Made by a program: the position numbers and the translations under genes. Of a stretch of DNA of 64,000 nucleotides, positions 56,161 to 64,000 are shown one piece after another. Source of the DNA: Notamacropus eugenii (lineage: Eukaryota; Chordata; Mammalia; Diprotodontia; Macropodidae); contig NC_092873.1 in NCBI RefSeq assembly GCF_028372415.1, positions 347,843,390 through 347,907,389 of the forward strand, in the 5' to 3' direction. The notes under the pieces are model-generated. The model was not told where the DNA came from, did no database searches, and was given only the letters and a program-made list of their open reading frames with translations. Position 1 is the first letter of the stretch. Every line of letters begins with the position of its first letter.

Positions 56161-56460
56161 TGGATTCCAAGAGCTTCAACCCATATTCCCTTCCCCCAAC
56201 CCAAAGTTACAGAATACAAGTAAGGTAAAATATCTTTTTACCTTCACACCCACCTTAATGACAGAGAGATAAGGAAGGGCTGGACCTGTGGTTTTATGGA
56301 TATAGAGAGCTCCCAGGTAAAGAAACTCCCTTTACCAATGCAAGTCAGCAACTTGTAGACTTAGAAAGTTACCTAGAGCACTGAAAGCTTATGTTATTTG
56401 CCCAGAGTCACATAACCAGTATGTGTCAGAGGCTGAACTTAAATCCAAGTCTTCCTAGAT
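56161..56460 (-). repeat. Unique stretch ending in a MIR-like piece
   Basis: The right part (about 56390-56455) has 'ttgcccagagtcacataacc' and 'gaacttaaatccaagtcttc'. Confidence 0.5.
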
Positions 56461-56463
56461 TTG

Positions 56464-56708
56464 ATGGATAGTTAGGTAGCTCAGTGGATAGAGTGCTAAG
56501 CCTAGAGTCAGGAACATTCCTCTCTCTCTGAGTTCAAATCTGGCTTCAGACACTTACTAGATGGGTGACCCAGGATGAGTCACGTCACCGTTTGCCTCAG
56601 TTTCCTCAGCTGAAGGAGCTGGAAATGGAAAAGGTGAACCACCCCAGTATCTTTGCCAAAAAAACTCCAAAAGAGGTCATGGAGAGTTGGACACAACTGA
56701 ACAACAAT
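56464..56708 (+). repeat. tRNA-headed SINE with RTE-type tail
   Basis: 'tagttaggtagctcagtgga', 'tagagtgctaagcctagagt', 'gagttcaaatctggcttcag' and the tail 'gagagttggacacaactgaa'. Confidence 0.95.
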
Positions 56709-57030
56709 TCTGTCCTTTAAAAAATGATACTTCTGACATCTGACCAAGGCACTGACCAAGTACCTCTTCTGAGTAAGGCGCCGAATTAGGCACATTGAGT
56801 GTGGGAGAGGGGAAGAGATACAAAATAAATAGAAGACAGAGCTAGAAATCTTGGGAAGTAAGGGTCTTTCTCCAAGGAGATGAGAAAATGAGGGGTCAAA
56901 GAGTCAGAGATGGTATGTCACCAATGAACTGTTTTCTATGACAATGGATGAGTCAAAGGATGCTGACCCAGTAGCAAAAATTCTCCCTGTCTACACCCAG
57001 AAAACTGTTGCTTTGTCCAGGAAAGTTATT
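56709..57030. other. Intergenic, no gene seen
   Basis: Unique sequence, nothing recognised. Confidence 0.45.
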
Positions 57031-57034
57031 GATG

Positions 57035-57495
57035 ATGAAGATAAAGGTGATGATACTATCTAACACTTAGGTGATATCTAAAACTTAAGGTTTGTGAAGC
57101 ACTTTACAAATATCCTTTTATTCTCACAACAAGGTAGGTAGATTCTATTATTATCCCCATTTTGTGGTTCGTCCTTCCTTCTCCAAGAGGACCACTGTCA
57201 TTAGGAGAGTGATGTCTTGACTTGCAAGTGAGTTGGATTTAAGTGAGGCAGAGCTGTGCAGGCATCAGCCTCACTGCTCCAGAGTCATCAGAGTCCAATG
57301 GAAGACATAAGTCAAGATGATTGACAATGGCCCAGCACTCCATTTTACATATGAGGAAAATGAAGCACTAGGGGTTGAGTGATTTGTCCAGGGTTACACA
57401 ACTCTTTGCTCAAAGTTACACAAATGTTTGAGGCTGAATTTGTATGAGGGACATCTTGACTCCAGGTCTACCGCTGTGCTACCATCTAACTTCCT
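57035..57495 (-). repeat. MIR-type SINE split by a LINE 3' end
   Basis: Left part 'aggtttgtgaagcactttac' to 'tattatccccattttgtg'. Right part from 'tccattttacatatgagg' to 'ccgctgtgctaccatctaac'. 'ccattttgtg' and 'ccattttaca' flank the insert and look like a target-site duplication. Confidence 0.8.
57166..57332 (-). repeat. LINE 3' end (RTE/CR1-like family) inserted in MIR
   Basis: 'gttcgtccttccttctccaa', 'gaggaccactgtcattagg', 'tggatttaagtgaggcagag' and 'gatgattgacaatggcccag'. Confidence 0.8.
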
Positions 57496-57639
57496 GGATG
57501 CTTGGTGGTAATGGGTTGGGGACAGGAAGAGTCAGAGCTGGTGCTTCAGGATTCACAAGATGCATCCAGAAGCATTCCCAAGCCTTCCTTAGCTCTTCTT
57601 GCCTCCCTTGGAATATCCCCTCAGTTCTGGTCCCTTCTG

Positions 57640-57835
57640 TTGTTGCTTGTCCTTTGTTCTCAAAGACATGACATCAGCAAGACTTGCAAGTGAATTGGAT
57701 TAAGTAAGGAACAACTGTGCAAGGTCACCAGCCTCGCATTCTCCTTCAGAGCCAAGTGGGTTTAGTGACCAGATATAGTTTAGAACAACAGGAAATGGTC
57801 CCCTAGACCTTCCTAGCTAACATTCAGAAGAGGAC
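57640..57835 (-). repeat. LINE 3' end (RTE/CR1-like family)
   Basis: 'tgttgttgcttgtcctttgt', 'acatgacatcagcaagactt' and 'caaggtcaccagcctcgcat'. Confidence 0.75.
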
Positions 57836-57839
57836 ACCA

Positions 57840-58660
57840 GCATTAGAAGTTTTGGGAGTTGGAAGGGTCCAAGAGGATGGTTAGGCTAAGCTCTTATACA
57901 ACACAAGAACTCTTCTACCGCACCCCAAAGTCATTTGGTTTCTGCTGCAACACCTTTTGTGATGGAGAACTCACTCCCAAATCAAGGCAATCAATTACGA
58001 TTTCCTATATCCCTAAATGTTAGGAAGTTCTGTCTCACATTGAATTGAAAACTCCAAGTTCACACCCATAAGCTCTTCCCTGAAGTCACATGGAACAAGT
58101 TTACTTCCTCTTCCATGTGACTGGCCTTTAAATGACTGAAGACATTTCTCCTGTCCTGCCTTCTCTTTTCCAGACTGCACACTATCCTTTTGTTAGCTTT
58201 AATTCATCCGTCATAGTATTGGCTCATACTGACCTTGCAGCCAACTAAAACACATCTTTTCCACATGACCTGCTGTAAAATCATTTCTCCTTCAATCAGT
58301 ACCCATGCAACTAATTTTTTTAACCTATATTTAGGACCACATTCATCCTGGTTAAATTCCATCCTGTTACTTTAGGTCCATACTTGGTGAGATCACATTA
58401 AATTCTTGATTCCAGGATCTATCATATTAGTTATCCCACCCTCTTTGTGTCACCTGTAGATTTAATAAGCATAAGTAACTCACTGACAAAAATTTTTGAA
58501 AAGAACAGGCCCTATATAGGGCACTGTGTTATACCTCTAGAAACCTTTAAGTTTCTATTGATCCATTAACCTGATCTCTTTGGCTGTAGTTATTCAGCCA
58601 GCAACAAATCCACTTCATTTTGCCAGGAGCCAGCTCACATCACCTCCACCTCCACCTGAA
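57840..58660 (-). mobile_element. CR1-like LINE body
   Basis: 'gatggagaactcactcccaa', 'taggaagttctgtctcacat', 'tgaccttgcagccaactaaa', 'gtgtcacctgtagatttaat' and 'tattcagccagcaacaaatc'. This is the antisense of the CR1-like family at 47225-48700. Confidence 0.7.
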
Positions 58661-58679
58661 GATACCTTGAGAGAGTACT

Positions 58680-58870
58680 GTGGAATGGGGTAGAAAGTAT
58701 TGATTTGGAGACTGAAGATCTGGGTTTTGATGCTAGGTCTCTTATTATCTATTTGTGTGATCTTGGACAATTCCTTTAACTCCCCTGACCTCAGTTGACT
58801 TCTCTGTGAAATGAAGGAACTGTACTAGATAATCTCTAAGGTCCGTTTTAGCTCTGAATGACTGCTGCAT
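58680..58870 (+). repeat. MIR3-like SINE
   Basis: 'atggggtagaaagtattgat', 'tatttgtgtgatcttggaca' and 'gtactagataatctctaagg'. Confidence 0.75.
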
Positions 58871-58914
58871 TTCTTTCAGAAATCCAGATACATTGTCTTT
58901 GGCATTTCCATGAT

Positions 58915-59060
58915 TCAATCTCTATCTGCCTCAATTTCCTCCGTTGTAATGGGGATAATAATAGCGCCTATTTCCCAGGGTTGTTGAGAAGAGCAAATGA
59001 TATAACGTTTTTAAAGCCTTAGCGGAGTATAGAAAACGCTTAATGAACCCTTGTTATCTC
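58915..59060 (+). repeat. MIR-type SINE core
   Basis: 'ctgcctcaatttcctccgtt', 'gggataataatagcgcctat' and 'cagggttgttgagaagagca'. Confidence 0.8.
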
Positions 59061-59164
59061 CCTCCCCGCCGCCCTTTCTAGTCTAGATTCAACGCTGGTC
59101 ACTGCTCAGCTCAGTAAATCAAGCAGGAAGCCCCTCTGTCCAGGTGACTAACAGATTCATAATC

Positions 59165-59335
59165 ACACAAGGTTAGATGGAGCTGAAAAGGATTGTAGAG
59201 GTCATCCTGTCCGATTCCCTTATTCTACAGGTGAAACGAGGAGCAGGGCAAGAAATGACTAGCTCTAGGTCACACACCTACTTAAGTGGACTGAGTAAGC
59301 CAGGATTTCTGAGGCTTTTGACTGCAAGTTCACGG
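59165..59335 (-). repeat. MIR3-like SINE
   Basis: 'aggattgtagaggtcatcct', 'ctctaggtcacacacctact' and 'gtaagccaggatttctgagg'. It is the last recognised repeat before the WNT9B promoter. Confidence 0.65.
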
Positions 59336-59669
59336 ATCTCTCCCTACACCAAAGTAACAAGACATCTGGACTGGGGTAGGGGCAAGTCATCTCATGACAT
59401 CCTTTCCAGCCCCTGCCCTACTTCCAAATTCCGAATCCTTTTTGGTTTTTTAATCCCCAGTCCCCAGAGCTCAAAAGTGGTCAATGCCTGATTACAATCC
59501 TCACATTTCCAGCGGGGGGAGTGGGAGGTAAAGTTGTTGGCAGGGAAGAGTTTCAAGCTGAAAGCCTCAAGATAAAGTCCCAGTCTTCCCACCCACCCCC
59601 CTTCCGCTGCCCCCACTGACCCCCACCCAGGCCTATCCACCCCTTCCCCCTTCCCATCTCCTCCTCCGG
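59336..59669. other. Proximal upstream region of WNT9B
   Basis: Repeat-free. Rising GC toward the right, with a C-rich run at about 59590-59660. A G-rich CCAGCGGGGGGAG at 59509-59521 is a weak CTCF/SP-like match. Confidence 0.5.
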
Positions 59670-59796
59670 GTAAGAGACCCCGCCATCCCCCCAGGCACGT
59701 CGGGCGGCGCCAGGTGAGACTCCTTCCACCTGGGGAGAGGGGAGCTAGGCAGGGGCTGGGCGCGGGATGCGCGCGGCCACCCCTCCCGGGGAAGGA

Positions 59797-59905
59797 GGGC
59801 GGGGCTGCGCGCGGCGGGACCAATGGGGAGGGGGGCTAGCTGTCGGGAAGAAGCAGCAGAGTCCGCACCCCTGTGCTCCCGCACCCCCACGTCCCCGCCT
59901 TAAAG
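59797..59905 (+). promoter_or_regulatory. WNT9B: WNT9B core promoter elements
   Basis: GC box GGGCGGGGC at 59797-59805, CCAAT box at 59820-59824 (ACCAATGGG context) and a TTAAAG TATA-like element at 59900-59905. The spacing points to a start site near 59930, giving a short 5' UTR of about 90 bases. The start site is inferred from spacing only. Confidence 0.5.
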
Positions 59906-59991
59906 CCCCGCGGGGAGCAGGTGGCGGCCGGGGTAGCCAAGCAGAGGAGCCGCGCAGCAGCCGCAGCAGCAGTCGGGCGCCCACGGAGGAC

Positions 59992-60020
59992 ATGAGAGCA
60001 GGAGCCGCGCCGCCGGCACC
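59992..60020 (+). promoter_or_regulatory. Upstream out-of-frame ATG in the WNT9B leader
   Basis: GGACATGA at 59989-59996 has G at -3. It lies 29 bases before the main ATG, so it is out of frame, and its frame runs past the WNT9B start without a stop within exon 1. If the leader includes it, it would compete with the main start. After splicing its stop would be in a later exon not seen here. Confidence 0.5.
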
Positions 60021-60097
60021 ATGCGCCGCCCGCCTCCGCTGCCCCTGGCCGCACTCTGCCTCTTGGCGCTGCCAGCAGCCGTCGCCGCCTACTTCGG
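60021..60097 (+). CDS. WNT9B: WNT9B, exon 1 coding part (partial gene)
   Basis: The start of Wnt-9b, a secreted, lipid-modified ligand of Frizzled/LRP receptors. It acts in kidney tubule induction and in midface development in other mammals. The 25 codons plus two bases read MRRPPPLPLAALCLLALPAA then VAAYFG. I recall the mammalian WNT9B N-terminus as sharing the LCLLALPAA core and ending in YFG at the exon 1 junction. It forms a signal peptide: Arg-Arg n-region, a Leu/Ala hydrophobic core at about residues 7-20, and likely cleavage after A-V-A-A. The exon ends ...TTCGG, followed by GTCAGT, a good donor, leaving a phase-2 codon (Gly). The start sits in GGCACCATGC (A at -3). The cysteine-rich Wnt domain is encoded downstream of this window. 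Reading on past 60097 gives a Pro/Ser-rich frame that is intron. Confidence 0.92.
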
Positions 60098-60886
60098 GTC
60101 AGTCCCTTTCCCCCCTTCACCTCCCCTGCCCCACCCTCAGTTTCCTCCAGCTTCTTCCTTTGCTCACCCCCTTCCAACGCGAACAGCAACTTTCCTTGAC
60201 CAGTCGGCTCTGTTCCTCTCGCGGTCTCAGAACCCATCCCTGTCTTGGACTGTCAACCACGTCTTGCCCCGGTGTCAGACCCTGATTCCTTTCTCTCCCC
60301 TGTGGCCTCTGGCCAGGACCCTCATCTGTATCTCCTCCCGTCCCCCACTTTCTCTTCATCTTCATCCTTTCCATCCCACTGACCCCGTCCATCTCCCTTT
60401 CGTCTTCTCTTTGACTCTGATCCTTGTCTCTTCTCGAAGATCCCCTTTCCATCTCTTCCCTCGGCCCTCCTCTCTAACCCTATTCCTGTATTTCTTCGGC
60501 CCCTCCCCTCGGGTCCCTCTCTCCGGCAAGCTTGTCTCTCCATCCCGCTTCAGCCCTTGCCTCTTCCCTTACTAGGAGTACCCCTGTGTTGGTCTCTGCC
60601 CTTCCGGAGGTATTCTGCTTGGGACTGTTGTGTACTTAAGTAGGGCGGGTTGGAGCGATGCGGGGAGCAAGAGTCAAAAAAAAAAGTTCTGGGGAACTGG
60701 AATGGGAATAGGATTGTCTTCAAAAAAATAACAAGGCGAGGGTGAGAATGAGAGAAGAACGGAATGAAGGAAAGCTAAACAGTGAGGTGGGGAAAATCTG
60801 GAGAGGACCTTGGGGTTCTTATTTGCCTGAGAAGTCACTTGGAGTCTAGGACCCTTGGAGCACTGGACTGCTTTTCAAAAGCATTT

Positions 60887-61085
60887 GTTGTTCAGTCATT
60901 CCAGACTCTTCTTGACCCATTTGGGCTTTTCATGGCAAAGATACTGAAGTGATTTGCCATTTCCTTCTCCAGCCCATTTTACAGACGAGGAAACCGAGGC
61001 AAACAGGGTTAAGTGATTGGTTCAGGGTCACACAGCTAGTTACTGACTCCATGCCCAGTGTGCTCTATCCACTACACCCTTTACA
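60887..61085 (-). repeat. tRNA-headed SINE with RTE-type tail in intron 1
   Basis: 'tgccatttccttctccagcc', 'gaggcaaacagggttaagtg' and 'gtgctctatccactacaccc'. About 40 bases of the head are missing. Confidence 0.9.
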
Positions 61086-61124
61086 AAAGCATAAAGGGGA
61101 GAAAATCAGATTGGTTTTAGGTAA

Positions 61125-61222
61125 AGAGAGACAGAGAGGGAGGGAGGAGGGACTGATAGATACAGAGGCAGAGAGAAAGACAGATATGGAGGGAGAAGAG
61201 AGGAGAGAGAGAGAGAAGAGAC
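61125..61222. repeat. GA-rich simple repeat
   Basis: GAGA, GGGA and CAGA units over about 100 bases. Confidence 0.85.
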
Positions 61223-62091
61223 AACTAGAGCCCCACAAGGGAGGATGAAGAGATTAGATTATTGGAATACAGAAGTTTAGGTGATGACTTTTCTCCTACT
61301 TCATTTCCCTTCATCTCCCCCCAACCCTTAGCAAAAGATTCCTTGTTGCTTGCAAGGAGTTTCGGAGGCAGGAACCTTCCCTTCCTTTAGGTCTCTGTGA
61401 CTGGCTGCCCCAGGTTTATAACTTCACCTTCCCCCTCGCTATCCCATCCCCCATCGTAATACCTGGTAGACAGACAGAGGGGGCTGGAAATAAGACAAGA
61501 GAATGAATTTGGGGAAGAATCTGAATTAGAGAAGTGTCCCTGCTTCAGACACCTGTAATGAATTAGATTCAAATTCACTTGAGCAAATCATCCTGATAAA
61601 GGAAAGTTTGTTGATTTAACAGGGAAGGTTTGCTAGACTGGCTACATTAGGGATAAGGGAATCAACTGCTGGATGCTTTCAAAGAAGGAAACTTGCCAGT
61701 GGGGTGATCAAGATACAGGCTGACAGTCCAGCCCTCAGGGTTGGAGGTGAAGGGATGAGAGGCTTGTGACTGGGATCTGAAGGGGCCTTAGGCAAAACAG
61801 GGTATTTTCTTTTCTTTTTTAAAAAGGGTAATTTATTTTTCAGGGTTATTGAACATGACTTGTTATCAAATGATTTCAGATAGATAATGAAGGCAAATCT
61901 GGTGATCTCTAAGATGTCTGCGACTTAAAACATGATTCTATGGTTCTGGGGGGAGGGGGAAACACCACCGATTATAGTAATTACATGTAGCAGATGAGAA
62001 GCCCAGTATGGTTCAACTGTATTATACCACAACATAGGGAAGGGGTGGGGCAGGATTGAAGGGTGTGCCACCCTATGCTTTTTCTTGGTAC

Positions 62092-62280
62092 TTTATTGTG
62101 AAAAGAGCACTGACCTAAAGAGGAAGAGACTTGATTTTAGTGCCAATTAAATAATTAGCTGAGTGACCTTGAAAAAGTAATTTTACTTTCCTAAGCATCA
62201 GAGGCAATTACCAGTAAAATGAGAGGGTTAGACTCAAATGATCTTTAGGGTTCCTTTTGGTTCTGATAGCCTATTTTATT
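62092..62280 (+). repeat. MIR3-like SINE in intron 1
   Basis: 'gtgaaaagagcactgaccta', 'ttagctgagtgaccttgaaa' and 'agggttagactcaaatgatc'. Confidence 0.75.
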
Positions 62281-62384
62281 GTTCATTCTGATGGACCTCT
62301 GGAGAAAGGACCCAGAATAATGACTTTGAATCATAACACTGATAATGCCTTGTATGGAGTAGATAATAAATACACATTGATTTG

Positions 62385-62630
62385 ACTGTCAGAGTGAGAA
62401 GGGGCTTTAGAGATCACTTCAGTCTAAATACCCCCATTTTACAGAGGGGGAAAACTGAGGCCCAGAGAAGGGAAATAAAGAGTTGAGAAAAAGCAATAGG
62501 TTGATAGATTTAGCACTGGAAAGGGTTTTAGAGGTAATCTAGTTCAATTTTAAAGGTGAGGAAGATGATTTAGAGATATCACATGGCTTGTCTCATAGGT
62601 AGGAGGAAGCAGAGTAAGGTCTTCTACCTT
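62385..62630 (-). repeat. Two adjoining MIR3-like fragments in intron 1
   Basis: First 'tttagagatcacttcagtct' and 'aaaactgaggcccagagaag' (to about 62490). Then a second start 'gttttagaggtaatctagtt' to 62630. They are in the same orientation, so either a tandem insertion or a partial duplication. Confidence 0.65.
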
Positions 62631-62744
62631 CTTATAGAGGTTTCAGGTGGGAAGTGACCTGCAAGCTTTTGTGTTGTTGCTGGAACCAACCTTAGGTGGG
62701 AACTTTAAATTCTGACTGGGGGTAGGGTGGGGGAGAATGGTGGT

Positions 62745-62835
62745 TAAGGGGAAGGGCACCTACTATGCACCAAACACCATCCTAAGTGCTTTACAAATGT
62801 TATCTCGTTGGACCCTCATAACAACCTTTCCAGGT
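62745..62835 (-). repeat. MIR fragment in intron 1
   Basis: 'cacctactatgcaccaaaca' and 'aaatgttatctcgttggacc', then it stops at 'ccaggta'. Confidence 0.7.
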
Positions 62836-63016
62836 ATGGTGGTGGGAGTGGAAGGAGGACCCTTGTAGGGACAGGATGGGCTCATGATCCTAAGGAAACC
62901 TTGTTCACATTTATACTAGACTGCCCTAAATCAATTAATCCACAAAAAATGTCCTCCAAGGATAATCATTTCTCGTACACTGGCTTCCTTGAAAGCACCC
63001 CTACTTTGGAGGTGGA

Positions 63017-63262
63017 GGCAGCTAGACGGTACGATAGACAGTGCACTGAGCTTGGAATCAGGAAGACTCATCTTCCTGCACTTAGATTTGACCCCAGACA
63101 CTGACTAATTGTGTGACCCTGGACAAGTCACTTAACCCTGTTTGCCTCAGTTTCCTCATCTGTCAAATGAATTGGAGAAGGAAATGGCAAAGTGCTCCAG
63201 TATCTCAGCCAAGAAAATCCCAAATGAGGTCATGAAGAGTTGGACATAACTGAAACAACAAA
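63017..63262 (+). repeat. tRNA-headed SINE with RTE-type tail in intron 1
   Basis: 'gaggcagctagacggtacga', 'ttggaatcaggaagactcat', 'aattgtgtgaccctggacaa' and the tail 'gaagagttggacataactga'. Confidence 0.95.
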
Positions 63263-63639
63263 ATTCTGGTGCTGTTTGTTTTCAGTGATGATTAATTATT
63301 CCAAGCACGATGAATTTCTTTAGTGAACTCACTCCCCCAACAGGACCCAGGGACTATCCTCCTTGAAAATCCCAACAACAAATTGATATTTCTTCATTGC
63401 AGAGCAGGTATCAGAGAGAGCAAGAATTGTTTCTATACTCTGCTGACAAATGCCATTCTCCTGTAATCTGGTAACTTAGGTAGCACTTAACCCTTGTGTC
63501 TGCAATGGGGCATTTGGGGGTTGGGGATGGTGATGACTGGGACTTAGGAGATGAGGTTGTCCCTAGGACATAGGATTCTAGGGGCCATTTACAAAGGCTT
63601 GTTTGGATAAGAGTGAATAAGGGTAAGAGTGTTTGTTCA
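63263..63639. other. Intron 1, unrecognised stretch
   Basis: No repeat or exon recognised. Confidence 0.5.
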
Positions 63640-63815
63640 AATTGGAATTAGAGGTGTCCCAAAGTGGAAAGTGGAAGGTAGTGAGTTCACTGTCCCTGAA
63701 AATCTCCAAGCACAAGTTAGATGACTGCTTGTCAGATGTCATAGAGAGGACTCCTGCTGAGATACAGGTTGAACTGTCTCCTCTGAGGTCCCTTCCAACT
63801 TAGTCTCAAAGGCTC
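63640..63815 (+). repeat. CR1-like LINE 3' end in intron 1
   Basis: 'ggtagtgagttcactgtccc', 'aatctccaagcacaagttag', 'gatgactgcttgtcagatgt' and 'ctgaggtcccttccaactta'. This is the same 3' end as at 48540-48700. Confidence 0.75.
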
Positions 63816-63821
63816 ATTGAT

Positions 63822-64000
63822 CTAAGGCTTGAAGGGATCTCAGACGCCAGTTATCTAGTCCTTATTCCTCAAGTGAGGAAACTGAGGCCCAGGAAGGTTG
63901 AATGACTTACCCAAGGTCAGTAGTAATAATAACATTTTTATAATACTTACTGCTTGCCATTCACTGTGCTAAAAACTTCTCAATTATTCTCTCATTTGAT
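63822..64000 (-). repeat. MIR-type SINE(s), cut by the window end
   Basis: 'cttgaagggatctcagacgc', 'agtgaggaaactgaggccca' and 'tgacttacccaaggtcag' to about 63920. Then a second MIR start 'taataataacatttttataa' continues to the end. Confidence 0.8.

Larger units (their letters stand above)
59670..60110. promoter_or_regulatory. CpG island covering WNT9B promoter and exon 1
   Basis: Very CpG-dense compared with everything else in the window, especially 59700-60100 (runs such as 'gcgcgcggcc', 'gctgcgcgcggcgggac' and 'gccgcgccgccgg'). CpG density falls sharply after the splice donor. Confidence 0.9.
60098..64000 (+). other. WNT9B: WNT9B intron 1 (5' part)
   Basis: Starts with the GTCAGT donor. 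The first 480 bases are C/T-rich with a long chance open frame. No sequence resembling WNT9B exon 2 (Wnt-domain start) was seen up to the window end. It holds the repeats listed separately. A repeat-poor part lies at about 61240-61800, with 'gtaatgaattagattc' homeodomain-like and 'ctttcaaagaagg' TCF-like matches. Confidence 0.8.

Noticed and set aside
59392..59823. 143-codon minus-strand frame across the WNT9B promoter
   Set aside because: Pro/Arg/Gly-rich product typical of a chance frame in a CpG island. No domain, and it overlaps core promoter elements.
59820..59826. ATG within CCAATGG as a possible start codon
   Set aside because: It belongs to the CCAAT box, upstream of the likely transcription start, and its frame gives no Wnt-like peptide.
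60021..60575. 184-codon open frame starting at the WNT9B ATG
   Set aside because: Only the first 77 bases are exon. It reads through a good GTCAGT donor into a C/T-rich intron, and the rest has no Wnt features.
2990..63262. tRNA-like heads of SINEs considered as tRNA genes
   Set aside because: They keep A/B-box-like stretches but lack a foldable cloverleaf with a CCA-side acceptor stem, and are followed by SINE cores and tails.

Overview
This is a stretch of mammalian nuclear DNA, almost certainly from a marsupial. The evidence is the repeat content. It is dense in tRNA-headed SINEs that end in a LINE-like tail ('gagtcagacatgactgaa' type), in marsupial-type L1 3' ends ('cagttttcaacattcac...ttccacaag' on the minus strand), and in MIR/MIR3, L2-type, CR1-type and RTE-like LINE remains and hAT-like palindromes. 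Species cannot be told from the sequence alone. | The only protein-coding gene I can support is the first coding exon of WNT9B on the plus strand (60021-60097). It encodes the start of a secreted Wnt ligand: signal peptide, then Y-F-G, then a GT splice donor. It sits in a CpG island (about 59670-60110) with a GC box, a CCAAT box and a TTAAA element upstream, and an out-of-frame upstream ATG 29 bases before the start. Everything from 60098 to the window end is intron 1; exon 2 is not present. | The roughly 59 kb to the left is intergenic. In other mammals WNT3 lies head-to-head upstream of WNT9B, so this is most likely part of the WNT3-WNT9B interval. No WNT3 coding exon was found here. | Layout: 1-19.9 kb is repeat-rich, with L1 pieces at 14.5-19 kb, an endogenous retrovirus pol remnant near 7.2 kb and a LINE RT relic at 9.3-10.4 kb. 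At 19.98-20.64 kb is a GC-rich, non-repeat block that looks like a regulatory element. From 21 to 46 kb are MIR, L2 and SINE copies, five long simple-sequence tracts and a few unique stretches. At 46.3-47.1 kb is a second candidate regulatory block with a perfect TCF/LEF motif. From 47.2 to 48.7 kb is one CR1-like element broken by nested insertions. From 49 to 54.6 kb are L1 fragments and a Y-box (cold-shock-domain) retropseudogene cut by a SINE. From 55 to 59.3 kb are more ancient repeats leading to the promoter. | No bacterial-type system, CRISPR array or functional RNA gene was seen. The interest lies in possible control elements of a developmental Wnt locus and in well-preserved nested-transposon history. 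Repeat boundaries are read by eye and are approximate (about 10-30 bases).
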